The notes under the pieces: generated by a model | Database searches by the model: none | Told to the model about the DNA's origin: nothing | The model's input: only the letters and a program-made list of their open reading frames with translations | Part shown: positions 17,529 through 27,736 of the stretch, in pieces | Layout: every line of letters begins with the position of its first letter | How positions within the stretch are numbered: the first letter of the stretch is position 1 | Program-made: the position numbers and the translations under genes | Assembly (NCBI RefSeq): GCF_000756775.1 | Contig: NZ_CCSF01000001.1 | Coordinates: forward strand, 2,542,001 to 2,606,000 | Source: Pseudomonas saudiphocaensis | GTDB taxonomy: Bacteria; Pseudomonadota; Gammaproteobacteria; Pseudomonadales; Pseudomonadaceae | Length of the DNA stretch: 64,000 bases | Reading direction: 5' to 3'

Positions 17529-18520
17529 TGAACAGTCGAGCCAGCGGCACCCTCACCCCGACCAAGCGCCCGCTGTTACGCCTGGAAACCCTCCTCATCC
17601 TGGTAGGGGTCGCTGCACTGGCATTGGCGCCCTTCTACTTCTATCCGATCTTTATCATGAAGGTACTCTGCTTCGCGCTGTTCGCCTGCGCCTTCAACCT
17701 GCTGCTGGGCTATGCGGGAATCCTTTCCTTCGGCCACGCGGCCTTCTTCGGCGGCGCCGCCTATTTCACCGCCCACGCGGTCAAGGAATGGGGGCTGACG
17801 CCGGAGCTGGGGATTCTCGTCGGCGTCGCCGGCGCGGCGCTGCTGGGGCTGGTGATCGGCTTCCTGGCCATACGCCGGCAGGGCATCTACTCGACGATGA
17901 TCACCCTGGCGCTGGCGCAGATGTTCTTCTTCTTTTGCCTGCAGGCCGACTTCACCCACGGCGAGGACGGCATCCAGGGGATCCCGCGCGGTCAGCTGTT
18001 CGGCCTGATCGACCTGGAGAATCCGCTGTACATGTACTTCTTCGTACTGACGGTGTTCCTGCTCGGCATGCTGGTGATCTGGCGGGTGATCCACTCGCCG
18101 TACGGCATGATCCTGCGCTCGATTCGCGAGAACGAAAACCGCGCGATTTCACTGGGCTACAGCGTGTCGCGCTACAAGCTCGGCGCCTTCGTGATGTCGG
18201 CGGCGCTGGCCGGGCTGGCCGGCGGGCTGAAGGCGCTGGTATTCCAGTTCGCGACGCTCACCGATGTCAGCTGGCAGATGTCGGGGGAAGTGGTGCTGAT
18301 GACCTTGCTGGGGGGGATCGGCACGCTGATCGGCCCGGTGTTTGGCGCCGCCCTGGTCACCACGCTGGGCAACTACTTCGCCACCTCCGAGCTGCCGGTC
18401 ACACTGGTCACCGGCATCATCTTCATGATCTGCGTGCTGGTATTCCGCCGCGGCATGATCGGTGAGTTCTACGCCTCGCGGCTGGGGCGCCGGCTCACCC
18501 AGCGCCACGACGATGATTGA
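17528..18520 (+). CDS. livM: Branched-chain amino-acid-type ABC transporter permease (LivM-like)
   Basis: 330 residues with eight or nine hydrophobic segments. Typical LivM features are NLLLGYAGILSFGHAAFFG and the cytoplasmic loop GMILRSIRENENRAISLGY followed by ALAGLAGGLKALV. The ATG overlaps the livH stop (ATGA). It is the last gene of the operon, ending 19 bp from the convergent thyA. Gene order binding protein-G-F-H-M differs from the usual binding protein-H-M-G-F. Confidence 0.88.
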   Translation: MNSRASGTLTPTKRPLLRLETLLILVGVAALALAPFYFYPIFIMKVLCFALFACAFNLLLGYAGILSFGHAAFFGGAAYFTAHAVKEWGLTPELGILVGVAGAALLGLVIGFLAIRRQGIYSTMITLALAQMFFFFCLQADFTHGEDGIQGIPRGQLFGLIDLENPLYMYFFVLTVFLLGMLVIWRVIHSPYGMILRSIRENENRAISLGYSVSRYKLGAFVMSAALAGLAGGLKALVFQFATLTDVSWQMSGEVVLMTLLGGIGTLIGPVFGAALVTTLGNYFATSELPVTLVTGIIFMICVLVFRRGMIGEFYASRLGRRLTQRHDDD

Positions 18521-18539
18521 CGGCGCGGGCCCCGGGGGC

Positions 18540-19334
18540 TCAGACCGCGACCGGGGCCTTGATGTGCGGGTGCGCCTCGTAGCCCACCAGCTCGAAATCC
18601 TCGAAACGGAAGGCAAACAGGTCTTTCACGGCCGGATTGAGCTTCATCGTCGGCAATGGCAACGGCTCGCGAGTCAGCTGCAGATCGGCCTGCTCCAGAT
18701 GGTTGGCGTACAGATGGCAATCGCCGCCACTCCAGATGAACTCGCCCGGTTCGAGGTCGCAGACCTGCGCCACCATCATCGTCAGCAGCGCGTAGCTGGC
18801 GATATTGAAGGGCACACCGAGGAAGATGTCCGCCGAGCGCTGATAGAGCTGGCATGAGAGCCGGCCGTCGGCGACGTAGAACTGGAACAGCGCATGGCAC
18901 GGCGGCAGGGCCATCTGATCCACCAGCGCAGGGTTCCACGCCGAGACGATAAGGCGACGCGAATCCGGGTTCTTCTTGATCATCTCCACCAGCTTGGCGA
19001 TCTGGTCGATGGATTCGCCATTGGGCGCCGGCCAGCTGCGCCACTGATAGCCGTAGACCGGGCCGAGATTGCCGTTCTCGTCGGCCCACTCGTCCCAGAT
19101 CGACACGCCGTTTTCCTTGAGGTAGCGGATGTTGGTGTCGCCCTGCAGGAACCACAGCAGTTCGTGAATGATCGAGCGCAGGTGGCATTTCTTGGTGGTC
19201 ACCAGCGGGAAGCCATCGGCCAGGTCGAAGCGCATCTGGTAGCCGAACACGCTGTAGGTGCCGGTGCCGGTACGGTCGCTCTTGAAGGTGCCGTGCTCGC
19301 GCACGTGGCGCATCAGGTCAAGGTACTGTTTCAT
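18540..19334 (-). CDS. thyA: Thymidylate synthase
   Basis: 264 residues, the same length as E. coli ThyA. It converts dUMP to dTMP using methylenetetrahydrofolate. The catalytic Cys sits in [13 protein letters not shown], and the phosphate-binding/dUMP motifs [18 protein letters not shown] and HLYANHLEQ are intact. The ATG at [11 protein letters not shown] was chosen because upstream residues do not match the family. It lies 97 bp behind lgt on the same strand, the usual lgt-thyA pairing. Confidence 0.97.
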   Translation of the reverse strand: MKQYLDLMRHVREHGTFKSDRTGTGTYSVFGYQMRFDLADGFPLVTTKKCHLRSIIHELLWFLQGDTNIRYLKENGVSIWDEWADENGNLGPVYGYQWRSWPAPNGESIDQIAKLVEMIKKNPDSRRLIVSAWNPALVDQMALPPCHALFQFYVADGRLSCQLYQRSADIFLGVPFNIASYALLTMMVAQVCDLEPGEFIWSGGDCHLYANHLEQADLQLTREPLPLPTMKLNPAVKDLFAFRFEDFELVGYEAHPHIKAPVAV

Positions 19335-19431
19335 GATCAACTCGGAGCGGGCGCCGAAGCGCAAGTGAAAAGGCTGGGCGCATAGTAAAAGCCCGGGCCT
19401 TGCTTGTCTCCCTGATGCGACAGCCGAGCGC

Positions 19432-20232
19432 TCAGACGGCGGCCCTGGCACCTTCGCGCCGATAGGCCCAAATCATCATGCCAGCACCAATCAGCACCAT
19501 CGGCACGCACAGCACCTGCCCCATGGTCAGCCAGCCGAAGGCAAGGTAGCCAAGTTGCGCATCCGGCACCCGGACGAACTCGACGATAAAGCGGAAAATC
19601 CCGTAGCACACGGCGAACAGCCCCGACACTGCCATGGTCGGCCGAGGCTTGCGCGAATAGAACCAGAGAATCAGGAACAGCGCGACGCCTTCCAGCGCGA
19701 ACTGGTAGAGCTGCGAAGGGTGACGGGCCAGCTGCTGCGGGTCGGTGGGGAACACCATTGCCCAGGGCACGTCGGTGGCCTTGCCCCAGAGTTCGGCATT
19801 GATGAAGTTGCCGATGCGCCCGGCGCCCAGGCCGATGGGCACGAAAGGCGCGATAAAGTCCATCAGTTCGAAGAAGGACTTGCCGTTGCGCCGGGCGAAG
19901 ATCCAGGTGCATAGCAGCACGCCGATCAGCCCGCCATGAAAGGACATGCCGCCCTTCCACACCTGCAGGATCAGGCTGGGGTCATTGAGGTAGGACGCCA
20001 GGTCGTAGAACAGGACGTAGCCCAGGCGACCCCCGACGATCACCCCCATGGCTACCCAGAACACCAGGTCGGAGAGCTTGTCCTTGTTCCATTCCGGGGC
20101 GAAGCGCTGTACCCGCCGCGATGCCAGCCACCAGGCGCCGCCGATGCCGATCAGGTACATCAGGCCGTACCAGTGGATCTGCAGTGGCCCGAGGGAAACG
20201 GCGACGGGGTCTATCTGCGGATAGGCGAGCAT
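19432..20232 (-). CDS. lgt: Prolipoprotein diacylglyceryl transferase
   Basis: 266 residues, seven predicted membrane helices. Lgt transfers diacylglycerol from phosphatidylglycerol to the lipobox Cys of prolipoproteins. The signature [18 protein letters not shown] carries the essential Arg and Asn; the HGGLIG segment carries the conserved His. It starts 10 bp after the TauE/SafE-like gene and precedes thyA. Confidence 0.97.
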   Translation of the reverse strand: MLAYPQIDPVAVSLGPLQIHWYGLMYLIGIGGAWWLASRRVQRFAPEWNKDKLSDLVFWVAMGVIVGGRLGYVLFYDLASYLNDPSLILQVWKGGMSFHGGLIGVLLCTWIFARRNGKSFFELMDFIAPFVPIGLGAGRIGNFINAELWGKATDVPWAMVFPTDPQQLARHPSQLYQFALEGVALFLILWFYSRKPRPTMAVSGLFAVCYGIFRFIVEFVRVPDAQLGYLAFGWLTMGQVLCVPMVLIGAGMMIWAYRREGARAAV

Positions 20233-20242
20233 CCGGAACTCC

Positions 20243-21025
20243 TTAGATCAGGAAATTGATACCGACGCTCAACAACAGGAGCGCAAACAGCCGCTTGAGC
20301 AGTTTCGGCGACAAGCGATGGGCCAGGCGCGCGCCCTGCCGGGCAAAGAACATGCTGGTGACGGCGATACCGACCAGCGCCGGCAGGTAGACGAAACCCA
20401 GGCTCCAGGGCGGCAGCTGCGCATTGTGCCAGCCAACCGCCATGAAGCTCAGCGCACCGGCAATCGCAATCGGCAACCCGCAGGCGGAAGAGGTGGCCAC
20501 CGCCTGCTGCATCGGCACGCTGCGCCAGGTCAGGAAGGGTACCGTCAGCGAGCCGCCACCGATACCGAATATCGAGGACGCCCAACCGATCACCACGCCA
20601 GCGATGGACAGGGCTGGCTTGCCCGGAACCTCGCCCCTGGCTTTGGGCTGGAGTTCGAAGCCCATCTGGATCGCTACCATGATGGCGAATACGCCAATGA
20701 TCTTTTGCAGGTGCGGCCCTTGGATCATGTCGGCGGTCAGGCTGCCAAGCACCGCGCCGAAAACGATGCCGAAGGTCATCCAGAGCACCAGCGGCCAGCG
20801 CACTGCACCCAGGCGATGGTGCGCGAGAATCGAGTTGATCGAGGTAAACACGATGGTCGCCAACGAGGTGCCGATGGCCAGATGGGTAAGAATTTCCGGA
20901 GCGAAACCCTGCAGGGTGAAGCTGAAAACCAGCACCGGCACGATCACCATGCCGCCGCCGACGCCGAATAGTCCGGCCAGCACCCCAGCGAACGCGCCAA
21001 GGACGAGGTAAAGCACGAACTCCAT
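20243..21025 (-). CDS. TauE/SafE-family sulfite/anion exporter-like membrane protein
   Basis: 260 residues from ATG at [21 protein letters not shown], with about eight hydrophobic segments. The internal repeat of the family is visible: [15 protein letters not shown] near the N-terminus and [15 protein letters not shown] in the second half. TauE/SafE proteins are proposed to export sulfite, sulfoacetate or related anions; the substrate here is unknown. First gene of a probable tauE-like/lgt/thyA operon, divergent from the NRDE gene. Confidence 0.87.
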   Translation of the reverse strand: MEFVLYLVLGAFAGVLAGLFGVGGGMVIVPVLVFSFTLQGFAPEILTHLAIGTSLATIVFTSINSILAHHRLGAVRWPLVLWMTFGIVFGAVLGSLTADMIQGPHLQKIIGVFAIMVAIQMGFELQPKARGEVPGKPALSIAGVVIGWASSIFGIGGGSLTVPFLTWRSVPMQQAVATSSACGLPIAIAGALSFMAVGWHNAQLPPWSLGFVYLPALVGIAVTSMFFARQGARLAHRLSPKLLKRLFALLLLSVGINFLI

Positions 21026-21193
21026 CGGAGTCACCCTGAAAAACAAAGCGGCATGGTAGCTGAAAAGCATTCCCGAGCTGAACGTCGGATAGGCTGAATA
21101 GCGCGTTTTTCCTGCCGTTTCTTCGCTGTGCCGACAGGTGACCCGCGAGGCTTTTTCGTCTAGCCTCGAAGCCCCACGGTTCGTTCGATGCTT

Positions 21194-21985
21194 ATGTGCC
21201 TCATCGTTTTCGCCTGGCAGCCTGCACAGGCCATACCCCTTGTCGTCGCGGCCAACCGTGACGAATTCCATGAGCGCCCCAGCCTGCCGCTGGCCCCGTG
21301 GCCGGAGCGACCCGAGCTGATCGCCGGGCGCGATCTGCAAGGGGGCGGCACCTGGATGGGAGCGACCCTGGACGGACGTTTTGCCGCTCTGACCAATATC
21401 CGCGTCCCCGGCCAGCCGGTCAGTCCTCGCTCGCGCGGGGAATTGCCGGAGCGCTTCCTGGCCAGTGGGCTATCACCCGAAGCCTACATGGCGGACCTGC
21501 AGTCCCGGTGCGCCGACTACGCCGGCTTCAACCTGCTGGTGGGTGACAGCCAGACCCTCTGGCATCTGAACTCCCATGAAGGGACTCCACGCGCGCTTGA
21601 GCCGGGCCTGTACGGGCTTTCCAACGCCTCGCTGGACACGCCCTGGCCGAAACTGCTGCGAGCCAAGGCGGCACTGGCCAACTGCCTGGAGCGCCCCGAC
21701 AGCGAAGCGTTGCTGGAATTGCTGGCCGATACCCAGAAGGCACCGATCGATCAGTTGCCCAATACCGGCGTAACTCTTGAACTGGAAACCTTGCTGTCCA
21801 GCATATTCATTGCCAGCCCGAACTACGGCACCCGCGCCAGCACGGCGTTGGTTCGCCGTCGTGATGGTTCTCTGGAAATCCGTGAGCGCGCCTTTGGGCC
21901 CGATGGCAGGCTGGGCGAAGTACATTTCGTTCACCCTAAGGCTGCTGAGACCCCGACCCTACAAAATTGCAGCCAGCTTCTGTAG
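21194..21985 (+). CDS. NRDE-family (TANGO2-like) protein
   Basis: 263 residues. It begins MCLIVFAWQ with Cys at position 2 and has the family-defining AANRDE motif (about 18-23) and GGGTWMGATLDGRFAALTN. NRDE/TANGO2 proteins have an Ntn-hydrolase-like fold; biochemical function in bacteria is unclear. The ATG two codons downstream of the first in-frame ATG was chosen because family members start MC. Divergent from the TauE/SafE-like gene. Confidence 0.85.
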   Translation: MCLIVFAWQPAQAIPLVVAANRDEFHERPSLPLAPWPERPELIAGRDLQGGGTWMGATLDGRFAALTNIRVPGQPVSPRSRGELPERFLASGLSPEAYMADLQSRCADYAGFNLLVGDSQTLWHLNSHEGTPRALEPGLYGLSNASLDTPWPKLLRAKAALANCLERPDSEALLELLADTQKAPIDQLPNTGVTLELETLLSSIFIASPNYGTRASTALVRRRDGSLEIRERAFGPDGRLGEVHFVHPKAAETPTLQNCSQLL

Positions 21986-22092
21986 GGCGGATTTATCCGC
22001 GAGCTTTTAGCGCGGGGCCGGATTTATACGGACAGCGAGCCCAAGACCGACAGGTTCTGCTCTGCGGCAGAAGTCCGCTTGGAGGCGGCTTC

Positions 22093-24366
22093 TCAGACCG
22101 CCGCAGAAGGATTGGTCAGTTTGTCCAGACCGAGGTTGCGCAGGGTCAGCTGCACGGTGGCATGGGTAACCTCGGGGCTGTCGATCGTCATAACCCTGGC
22201 CAGCAAGTCCTTGGCGGTCTGCATGCTGATCTGGCGCAACAGCCATTTCACCCTGGGCAGGTTGGTGGCGTTCATCGACAGGCTGTCGAAGCCCATCGCC
22301 AGCAATAGCATGGCAGCCGCCGGATCGCCGGCCATCTCGCCGCAGATGCTTACCGGTCGGCCCTCTTCGTGGGCTTCCTTGACGATTCGCTGCAGCGCTT
22401 CAAGCACCGCCGGATGCAGGTAGTCGTAGAGATCGGCGACCCGCGGATTGTTGCGATCAACGGCCAGCAGATACTGGGTCAGGTCGTTGGAGCCGACCGA
22501 AATGAAGTCTACCTGCCGCGCCAGTTCACGGGTGAGGTAGACCGCGGCGGGCACCTCGATCATGACCCCGACTGGCGGCACCTGCACGTCCATGCCTTCG
22601 TCGCGCACCTCGCCTATGGCGCGATGGATCAGGTGCAGCGATTCCTCCAGCTCGCGGGTACCGGAGATCATCGGTAGCAGGATGCGCAGATTGTTCAGGC
22701 CTACGCTCGCCTTGAGCATGGCGCGAATCTGTAGCAGGAAGATTTCCGGATGATCCAGCGTCACCCGGATACCGCGCCAGCCGAGGAAGGGATTCTCCTC
22801 CTTGATCGGAAAGTACGGCAGTGATTTGTCGCCGCCGATATCCAGGGTGCGCATGGTTACCGGCAGCGGATGGAAGGCTTGGAGCTGTTCGCGATAGATC
22901 GCCATCTGCTCCTTCTCGCTGGGAAAGCGCTCCTTGATCATAAAGGGCACTTCCGTGCGGTACAGCCCAACACCCTCGGCGCCGCGCTCCTGGGCGCGCA
23001 CCACGTCGGCGAGCAGCCCGGTATTGACCCACAGCGGGATGCGGTGGCCGTCGGTGGTTTCGCACGGCAGCTCGCGCAATACATCGAGCCCGGCGGACAG
23101 CTGTCGTTCCTGCTCGGCCAGCTGCAGGTACTGCTCGCGCAGCACCTTGCCCGGGTTGGTGATGATTTCGCCGCGCGTACCGTCGACGATCAACTCGATG
23201 CCATCGACCTTCGAATAGGGCAGGTCCACCGCGCCCATTACCGTCGGAATACCCATGGCGCGGGCCAGGATGGCGACGTGGGAGTTGCTCGACCCCAGCA
23301 CCGAAACCATGCCCGCAAGACGCCCTTCAGGCACCTCGCCGAGCATCGCCGGAGTCAATTCCTCGCTGACCAGAATGGTTCGTTCGGGATAGGTCAACGC
23401 CTGCTTGTGCGCCTTCTGCAGATTGCCGAGCAGGCGCCGGCCGATGTCCTTGATGTCCGAAGCGCGTTCGCGCAGGTAGTCATCGTCCATCATCTCGAAG
23501 CGCGCGATATGGTTGCTGACCACCTGACGCAAGGCCCCCTGGGCCCATTGGCCGGTGCGGATCACCGCGGCCACTTCGCCACCCAGGGCGGAGTCATCGA
23601 GCATCATCAGATAGACGTCGAACAGCGCCAGCTCTTCCTTGCGCATCTGCGAGGAGAGCTTCTGCGAGAGTGCGCGCATGTCCGCCCGAACCGCTTCGAG
23701 CGCCGCCTCGAACAGCGCCAGCTCGGCGGGAATGTCCTCGATATGCTTGTCCGGCACCACATCCAGATCAGCCGGCGGCAAGACCACCACGGCGCTACCG
23801 ACAGCTGCGCCAGGCGCACCGGCGATGCCGAGGAAACGGGTTTCCTGAATGCCCTTGCCCTGGCGGCCGAAGCCTCGGATCGAGCCGGTGGCTTCGGCAT
23901 GGGCGATGACGCCGGCCAGCTGCGCGCTCATGGTGACCAGGAAGGCTTCTTCGCCCTCGTCGAACTGGCGGCGCTCTTTCTGCTGAATGACCAGCACACC
24001 CATGACCCTGCGATGGTGAATGATTGGCGCACCGAGGAATGAGGCATAGCGCTCCTCGCCGGTTTCGGCGAAGTAGCGGTAGCGCGGATGTTCGGAAGCG
24101 TGTTCGAGGTTAAGCGGCTCTTCGCGGGAGCCCACCAGACCCACCAGGCCCTCGTTGTGGGCCATGCTGACCTTGCCGATGGCCTTCTTGTTCAGACCCT
24201 CGGTAGCCATCAAAACGAAGCGATCCGACTCGGGATCGAGCAGGTAGACCGAGCAGACCTGGCTGCCCATGGCCTCGCGTACCCTCAGCACAATGATGCC
24301 CAACGCCGCCTTGAGGTCCTTGGCGGCGTTCACTTCCTGGACAATCTTGCGCAGCGTGCCGAGCAT
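22093..24366 (-). CDS. ptsP: Nitrogen PTS enzyme I (PEP-protein phosphotransferase PtsP)
   Basis: 757 residues. An N-terminal GAF domain (about 1-150) is followed by the enzyme I region: phospho-His domain with SNSHVAILARAMGIPTVMG, and a PEP-binding TIM barrel with GLYRTEVPFM, MRTLDIGGDKSLPYF, GVMIEVPAAVYL and SICGEMAGDP (the active Cys). PtsP phosphorylates the nitrogen-branch phosphocarrier NPr and affects metabolism and virulence traits in pseudomonads. It lies 19 bp downstream of rppH, so rppH-ptsP is an operon. Confidence 0.96.
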   Translation of the reverse strand: MLGTLRKIVQEVNAAKDLKAALGIIVLRVREAMGSQVCSVYLLDPESDRFVLMATEGLNKKAIGKVSMAHNEGLVGLVGSREEPLNLEHASEHPRYRYFAETGEERYASFLGAPIIHHRRVMGVLVIQQKERRQFDEGEEAFLVTMSAQLAGVIAHAEATGSIRGFGRQGKGIQETRFLGIAGAPGAAVGSAVVVLPPADLDVVPDKHIEDIPAELALFEAALEAVRADMRALSQKLSSQMRKEELALFDVYLMMLDDSALGGEVAAVIRTGQWAQGALRQVVSNHIARFEMMDDDYLRERASDIKDIGRRLLGNLQKAHKQALTYPERTILVSEELTPAMLGEVPEGRLAGMVSVLGSSNSHVAILARAMGIPTVMGAVDLPYSKVDGIELIVDGTRGEIITNPGKVLREQYLQLAEQERQLSAGLDVLRELPCETTDGHRIPLWVNTGLLADVVRAQERGAEGVGLYRTEVPFMIKERFPSEKEQMAIYREQLQAFHPLPVTMRTLDIGGDKSLPYFPIKEENPFLGWRGIRVTLDHPEIFLLQIRAMLKASVGLNNLRILLPMISGTRELEESLHLIHRAIGEVRDEGMDVQVPPVGVMIEVPAAVYLTRELARQVDFISVGSNDLTQYLLAVDRNNPRVADLYDYLHPAVLEALQRIVKEAHEEGRPVSICGEMAGDPAAAMLLLAMGFDSLSMNATNLPRVKWLLRQISMQTAKDLLARVMTIDSPEVTHATVQLTLRNLGLDKLTNPSAAV

Positions 24367-24385
24367 GCTCAGAGGCTTTCTCCCG

Positions 24386-24865
24386 TCAGTCCCGCGACAT
24401 CAGCCGCGGAGCAAGTTCTTTAAGGGCGCGACGATAGACCTCGCGCTTGAAGGTGACCACCTGGCCCAGCGGGTACCAGTAGCTGACCCAGCGCCAGCCA
24501 TCGAACTCGGGCTTGCCGGTGACATCCATGCGTACTCGCTCCTCGGCGCCGGTCAGACGCAGCAGGAACCACTTCTGCTTCTGTCCGATACATAGCGGCT
24601 GGCTATGGGTACGTACCAGGCGTTGCGGCAGGCGATAACGCAGCCAGCCTCGGGTGCAGGCCAGGATACGCACATCATGCGGCTCCAACCCGACCTCTTC
24701 ATTAAGTTCGCGGTACAGCGCCTCTTCCGGGGTCTCGTTGGGATTGATACCGCCCTGGGGAAACTGCCAGGCATCCTGATTGATCCGCCGTGCCCACAGC
24801 ACCTGCCCGACATCATTGGTCAGAATGATGCCGACGTTGGGGCGAAAACCATCCGAGTCGATCAC
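24386..24865 (-). CDS. rppH: RNA pyrophosphohydrolase
   Basis: 159 residues from a GTG start (reads [20 protein letters not shown]), the standard start and length for Pseudomonas RppH. The Nudix box is [23 protein letters not shown] with intact REXXEE. The enzyme removes pyrophosphate from mRNA 5' ends and triggers decay. It is divergent from the HAD hydrolase gene and upstream of ptsP. Confidence 0.95.
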   Translation of the reverse strand: MIDSDGFRPNVGIILTNDVGQVLWARRINQDAWQFPQGGINPNETPEEALYRELNEEVGLEPHDVRILACTRGWLRYRLPQRLVRTHSQPLCIGQKQKWFLLRLTGAEERVRMDVTGKPEFDGWRWVSYWYPLGQVVTFKREVYRRALKELAPRLMSRD

Positions 24866-25044
24866 GGCACACAACCTCGCAGACGCATGTGCGCCGCATT
24901 GTTCCACAAAAAGGCGAGCAGCCGAAAGCCGGATATTGGCCTGTTCTACAACAGGCTCTGCAGGCAGCCGCCAAGGCCTTCCCGACTGCCCTACAGTGGG
25001 GATTCCCGCTATGCTGCGCGTTTTTCATCGTGAGGGTTCGCCAC

Positions 25045-25698
25045 GTGCGCCTGGCTCTATTCGATCTCGACAACACCCTGCTGGCCGGTGACAGCGACCA
25101 CGCCTGGGGTGAATTTCTCTGCCGTCACGGCATCGTCGACAGTACCGACTACAAGGCACGCAACGATGCCTTCTACCAGGATTACCTGGCCGGCAAGCTG
25201 GACGTCCTGGCCTACCAGAACTTCTGCCAAGAACTGCTGGGGCGCAGCGAAATGGCGCAACTGGACGAGTGGCACCGACAGTTCATGGCCGAGTTCATCG
25301 AACCTATCGTCTTGGCCAAGGGCGAGGCGCTGGTGCGTCAACATCATGAGGCCGGTGATCAGGTGGTGATCATCACCGCCACCAACCGCTTTATCACCGG
25401 GCCGATCGCCGCGCGGCTGGGCGTTGATACGCTGCTGGCCACCGAATGCGAGATGCAGGACGGGCGCTACACCGGCCGTCTGACCGACACGCCATGCTTC
25501 CAGGAAGGCAAGGTCACGCGCATCGAGCGCTGGCTGAAAGAAACTGGACATAGCCTCGAAGGCGCCTATTTCTACAGCGATTCGCGCAACGACCTGCCGC
25601 TGCTTGAGCGCGTCACGCATCCGGTGGCGGTGGACCCTGACCCGACCCTGCGGGAAATTGCCGAGCAGCGCGGCTGGGACATCATCAGCCTGCGTTAA
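25045..25698 (+). CDS. HAD-IB family phosphatase (probable histidinol-phosphatase type)
   Basis: 217 residues from GTG with a GAGGG ribosome-binding site. HAD motif I is [16 protein letters not shown], motif II is [10 protein letters not shown], motif III Lys lies in [11 protein letters not shown], and motif IV is [12 protein letters not shown]. The position beside rppH matches the P. aeruginosa PA0335 locus, whose product has been reported as a histidinol-phosphate phosphatase. That assignment is by recalled synteny, so the substrate is only probable. Confidence 0.82.
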   Translation: MRLALFDLDNTLLAGDSDHAWGEFLCRHGIVDSTDYKARNDAFYQDYLAGKLDVLAYQNFCQELLGRSEMAQLDEWHRQFMAEFIEPIVLAKGEALVRQHHEAGDQVVIITATNRFITGPIAARLGVDTLLATECEMQDGRYTGRLTDTPCFQEGKVTRIERWLKETGHSLEGAYFYSDSRNDLPLLERVTHPVAVDPDPTLREIAEQRGWDIISLR

Positions 25699-26162
25699 GC
25701 GCCCTTGCTCACCATCAGGTAGAAGATCACCACGAAGGCAATGAACGCCGGCCAGCCGAGTGCGAACCACCAGCGCATGTAGCGAAACGTCTCGGCCGGT
25801 AGCGGCGTGCCGTCACGCAGCGCCTGCTCGGCCAGCTTGTGCACGCGGATTTGCAGCCAGACCACCGGCAGCCAGCAGGCACCGGCGAGGACGTAGAGCG
25901 CAATGCTCCACATCAGCCACGGCTGGCTCAGGTCGAAGCCGGCCAGATGCACCAGGGCCAGGCCGCTGAGCGGCTGGATCACGGCGGTGGTGGCGGTGAA
26001 GGCCCAGTCGGCGAAGACCAGGTGGCGGAAGGTCACGGCGATCACCTCGACCTTGCCGCTGCGCCAGGCGCGCCAGCTGTAGTAGGCCGAGCCGAGCCCG
26101 GTGCCGAACAGCACCGTGGACGACAGGATATGTAGCGTCTTGAGCAGCAGATAGAGACTCAT
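25695..26162 (-). CDS. DUF2269-type small membrane protein (distal copy)
   Basis: 155 residues, four hydrophobic helices ([75 protein letters not shown]). The pattern [13 protein letters not shown]...[11 protein letters not shown] matches DUF2269. Function unknown. Last gene of a three-gene operon; its ATG overlaps the end of the broken SDR gene (ATGA), and it ends 4 bp inside the convergent HAD gene. Confidence 0.75.
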   Translation of the reverse strand: MSLYLLLKTLHILSSTVLFGTGLGSAYYSWRAWRSGKVEVIAVTFRHLVFADWAFTATTAVIQPLSGLALVHLAGFDLSQPWLMWSIALYVLAGACWLPVVWLQIRVHKLAEQALRDGTPLPAETFRYMRWWFALGWPAFIAFVVIFYLMVSKGA

Positions 26163-27285
26163 CGGCGGCGCTCCTGCGGTTCTGTCCATAGCAGCCAAAG
26201 CGTGGCGACCAGCAGCACGGCATTCTTCGCCACCGCCGCGAACGGGTCGAGCCAGTAGTGCGGCAGCCAGAGACTGATGATCAGCATATACCCGAGCATC
26301 AGTGCCAGCTGTGCACGCAGCGCATGGCGACGCCAGCGCCGTAGCAGCAGACCGATGCCCAGCAGCCCATCGACCAGGGCTCCCCCGGCCACCGCCGCCG
26401 TCGCCATCCAGCCGTGCACGCCAACTTCGGCCATGATCCGCAGCCCCCAGCCATGACCCGGCCCCAGGCAAACAACTGCCGTACCCAGCCAGATCAGCAC
26501 CAGTACAGCCAACAGCAACGGGCGCAGCGCTGTAGTAACGCTGCGCTCCGGGCGCGGCCACTCGCTCAGGCGACTCGCCAGAGGCGCGGCCGCAAAGCCG
26601 ATCGCCGTCTTCATCGCGCCGGCATCGGCCAGGTTGCCGCGTCTCGCCAGGCTCAGCGTCTGCGTGTTCAGCGCCCGCCAACCGAAGCGATCCCCAAGCC
26701 TTGCGCCCAATCCGGCCAACGGCGCCGGCACCTGGAGGTAGCGTGCCGGTGCCCAGCCCTGAGCCGCTCGCAGCTGATCGAGCAACTGCGGCAGCGTCAT
26801 CGCCTGCGGGCCGACCAGAGGCAGAACACAGGATCGCTCCGGCCAGCGGCGCAACAGCCCAAGCACGGCGGCAACAAGATCGTCCACATGCAGCGGCTGC
26901 ATGCGTACCTGGGTACTCAATACGGGGATCAATGGCCAGGGCGACATGCGGCTCAACCAGCCGCTACTGGCGCCGCCCTCGCCCAGCACCAGCGACGGGC
27001 GCAGCACTACGGCGGGCACGTTCAGACCGAGCAGGTGCTTATCGGCCAGGGACTTGCTGGCAAGGAAAGGGACATCCGGCTGATCGCCAGCGCCCAAGGC
27101 GGCCAGCGAAAATGCGCGGCGTCAGTGGCCAGCAAGGCGAGGTCCAGCGCCCGCCACTCGACTCCCGGCCAAGCGGATCCCTGCCCCGAGCGCGAGGTGG
27201 CGACCAGCGAGTGGCCTTCAGCATGCAGTGCCCGCAGCAGATGCCGGCCGATAAAGCCGCTGGCACCCACCAGCAGGATGCGCAT
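26159..27285 (-). pseudogene. SDR/NAD-dependent epimerase with C-terminal DoxX-like membrane domain, frame-broken by internal deletion
   Basis: The N-terminal frame starts at 27285 (MRILLVGASGFIGRHLLRAL, Rossmann GxxGxxG) and reads to about WRALDLALLATDAAHFRWP. The rest of the gene is in another frame from about 27115 downward: FSLAALGAGDQPDVPFLASK, then the substrate region and a C-terminal four-helix membrane domain resembling DoxX-like fusions. About 40 residues expected between the LATDA and SALGAG blocks are missing. The lesion is therefore a non-triplet deletion near 27095-27115, not a simple 1-bp slip. Start and stop still overlap the flanking genes by 1 and 4 bp. A sequencing or assembly artefact is possible. 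Confidence 0.75.
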
Positions 27286-27725
27286 CAGACCGGCTTGGCG
27301 CCCATCAGGCCCATGATCGCAACCAGAACCAGCAGGATCAGCCCCGCGTACGCCAGGGCGAAACGCGGCAGCCTGGGCGGTGCCGGCTGTTCGCCCAGGG
27401 CCTGCCAGGCGCGCAGACGCCCGCCCAGCAGCAGTCCCAGAGGCACCAGCAACAGGAACAGCACCGAGCTGGCCAGCAGCCATAGCTGACCCAGCGGCCA
27501 CCCGGCCAGATGCACCAGCCACCAGCCGCTTAACGGCAGCAGCAAGGCCAGAACCGCCAGCAGCGGAAGGGAGATCTGGCGGGTGCGTTTGAGTTTCTGC
27601 TGCAGCACGCCAGCATCGGCGCGGCGCCATGCCTTCCACAGGATGACCATGTGGGCGATCAGCCCCAGCGATACCAGGACGGCCAGCGCCGCATGGATGA
27701 AGTACAGCAGCTTGTAATGTTCCAT
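27285..27725 (-). CDS. DUF2269-like small membrane protein (proximal copy)
   Basis: 146 residues, four hydrophobic helices, opening MEHYKLLYFIHAALAVLVSLG. The central LPLSGWWLVHLAGWPLGQLWLLASS resembles the [12 protein letters not shown] block of the distal gene, so the two look like distant paralogues flanking the SDR gene. Function unknown. Its stop overlaps the SDR start by one base; ilvA ends 11 bp upstream. Confidence 0.72.
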   Translation of the reverse strand: MEHYKLLYFIHAALAVLVSLGLIAHMVILWKAWRRADAGVLQQKLKRTRQISLPLLAVLALLLPLSGWWLVHLAGWPLGQLWLLASSVLFLLLVPLGLLLGGRLRAWQALGEQPAPPRLPRFALAYAGLILLVLVAIMGLMGAKPV

Positions 27726-27736
27726 CTGTTCCCTCG

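Noticed and set aside
21975-22092. Gene or small RNA between the NRDE gene and ptsP
   Set aside because: The segment has REP-like GTAGGGCGGATTTATCCGCG and short hairpins but no promoter or frame that supports a gene.
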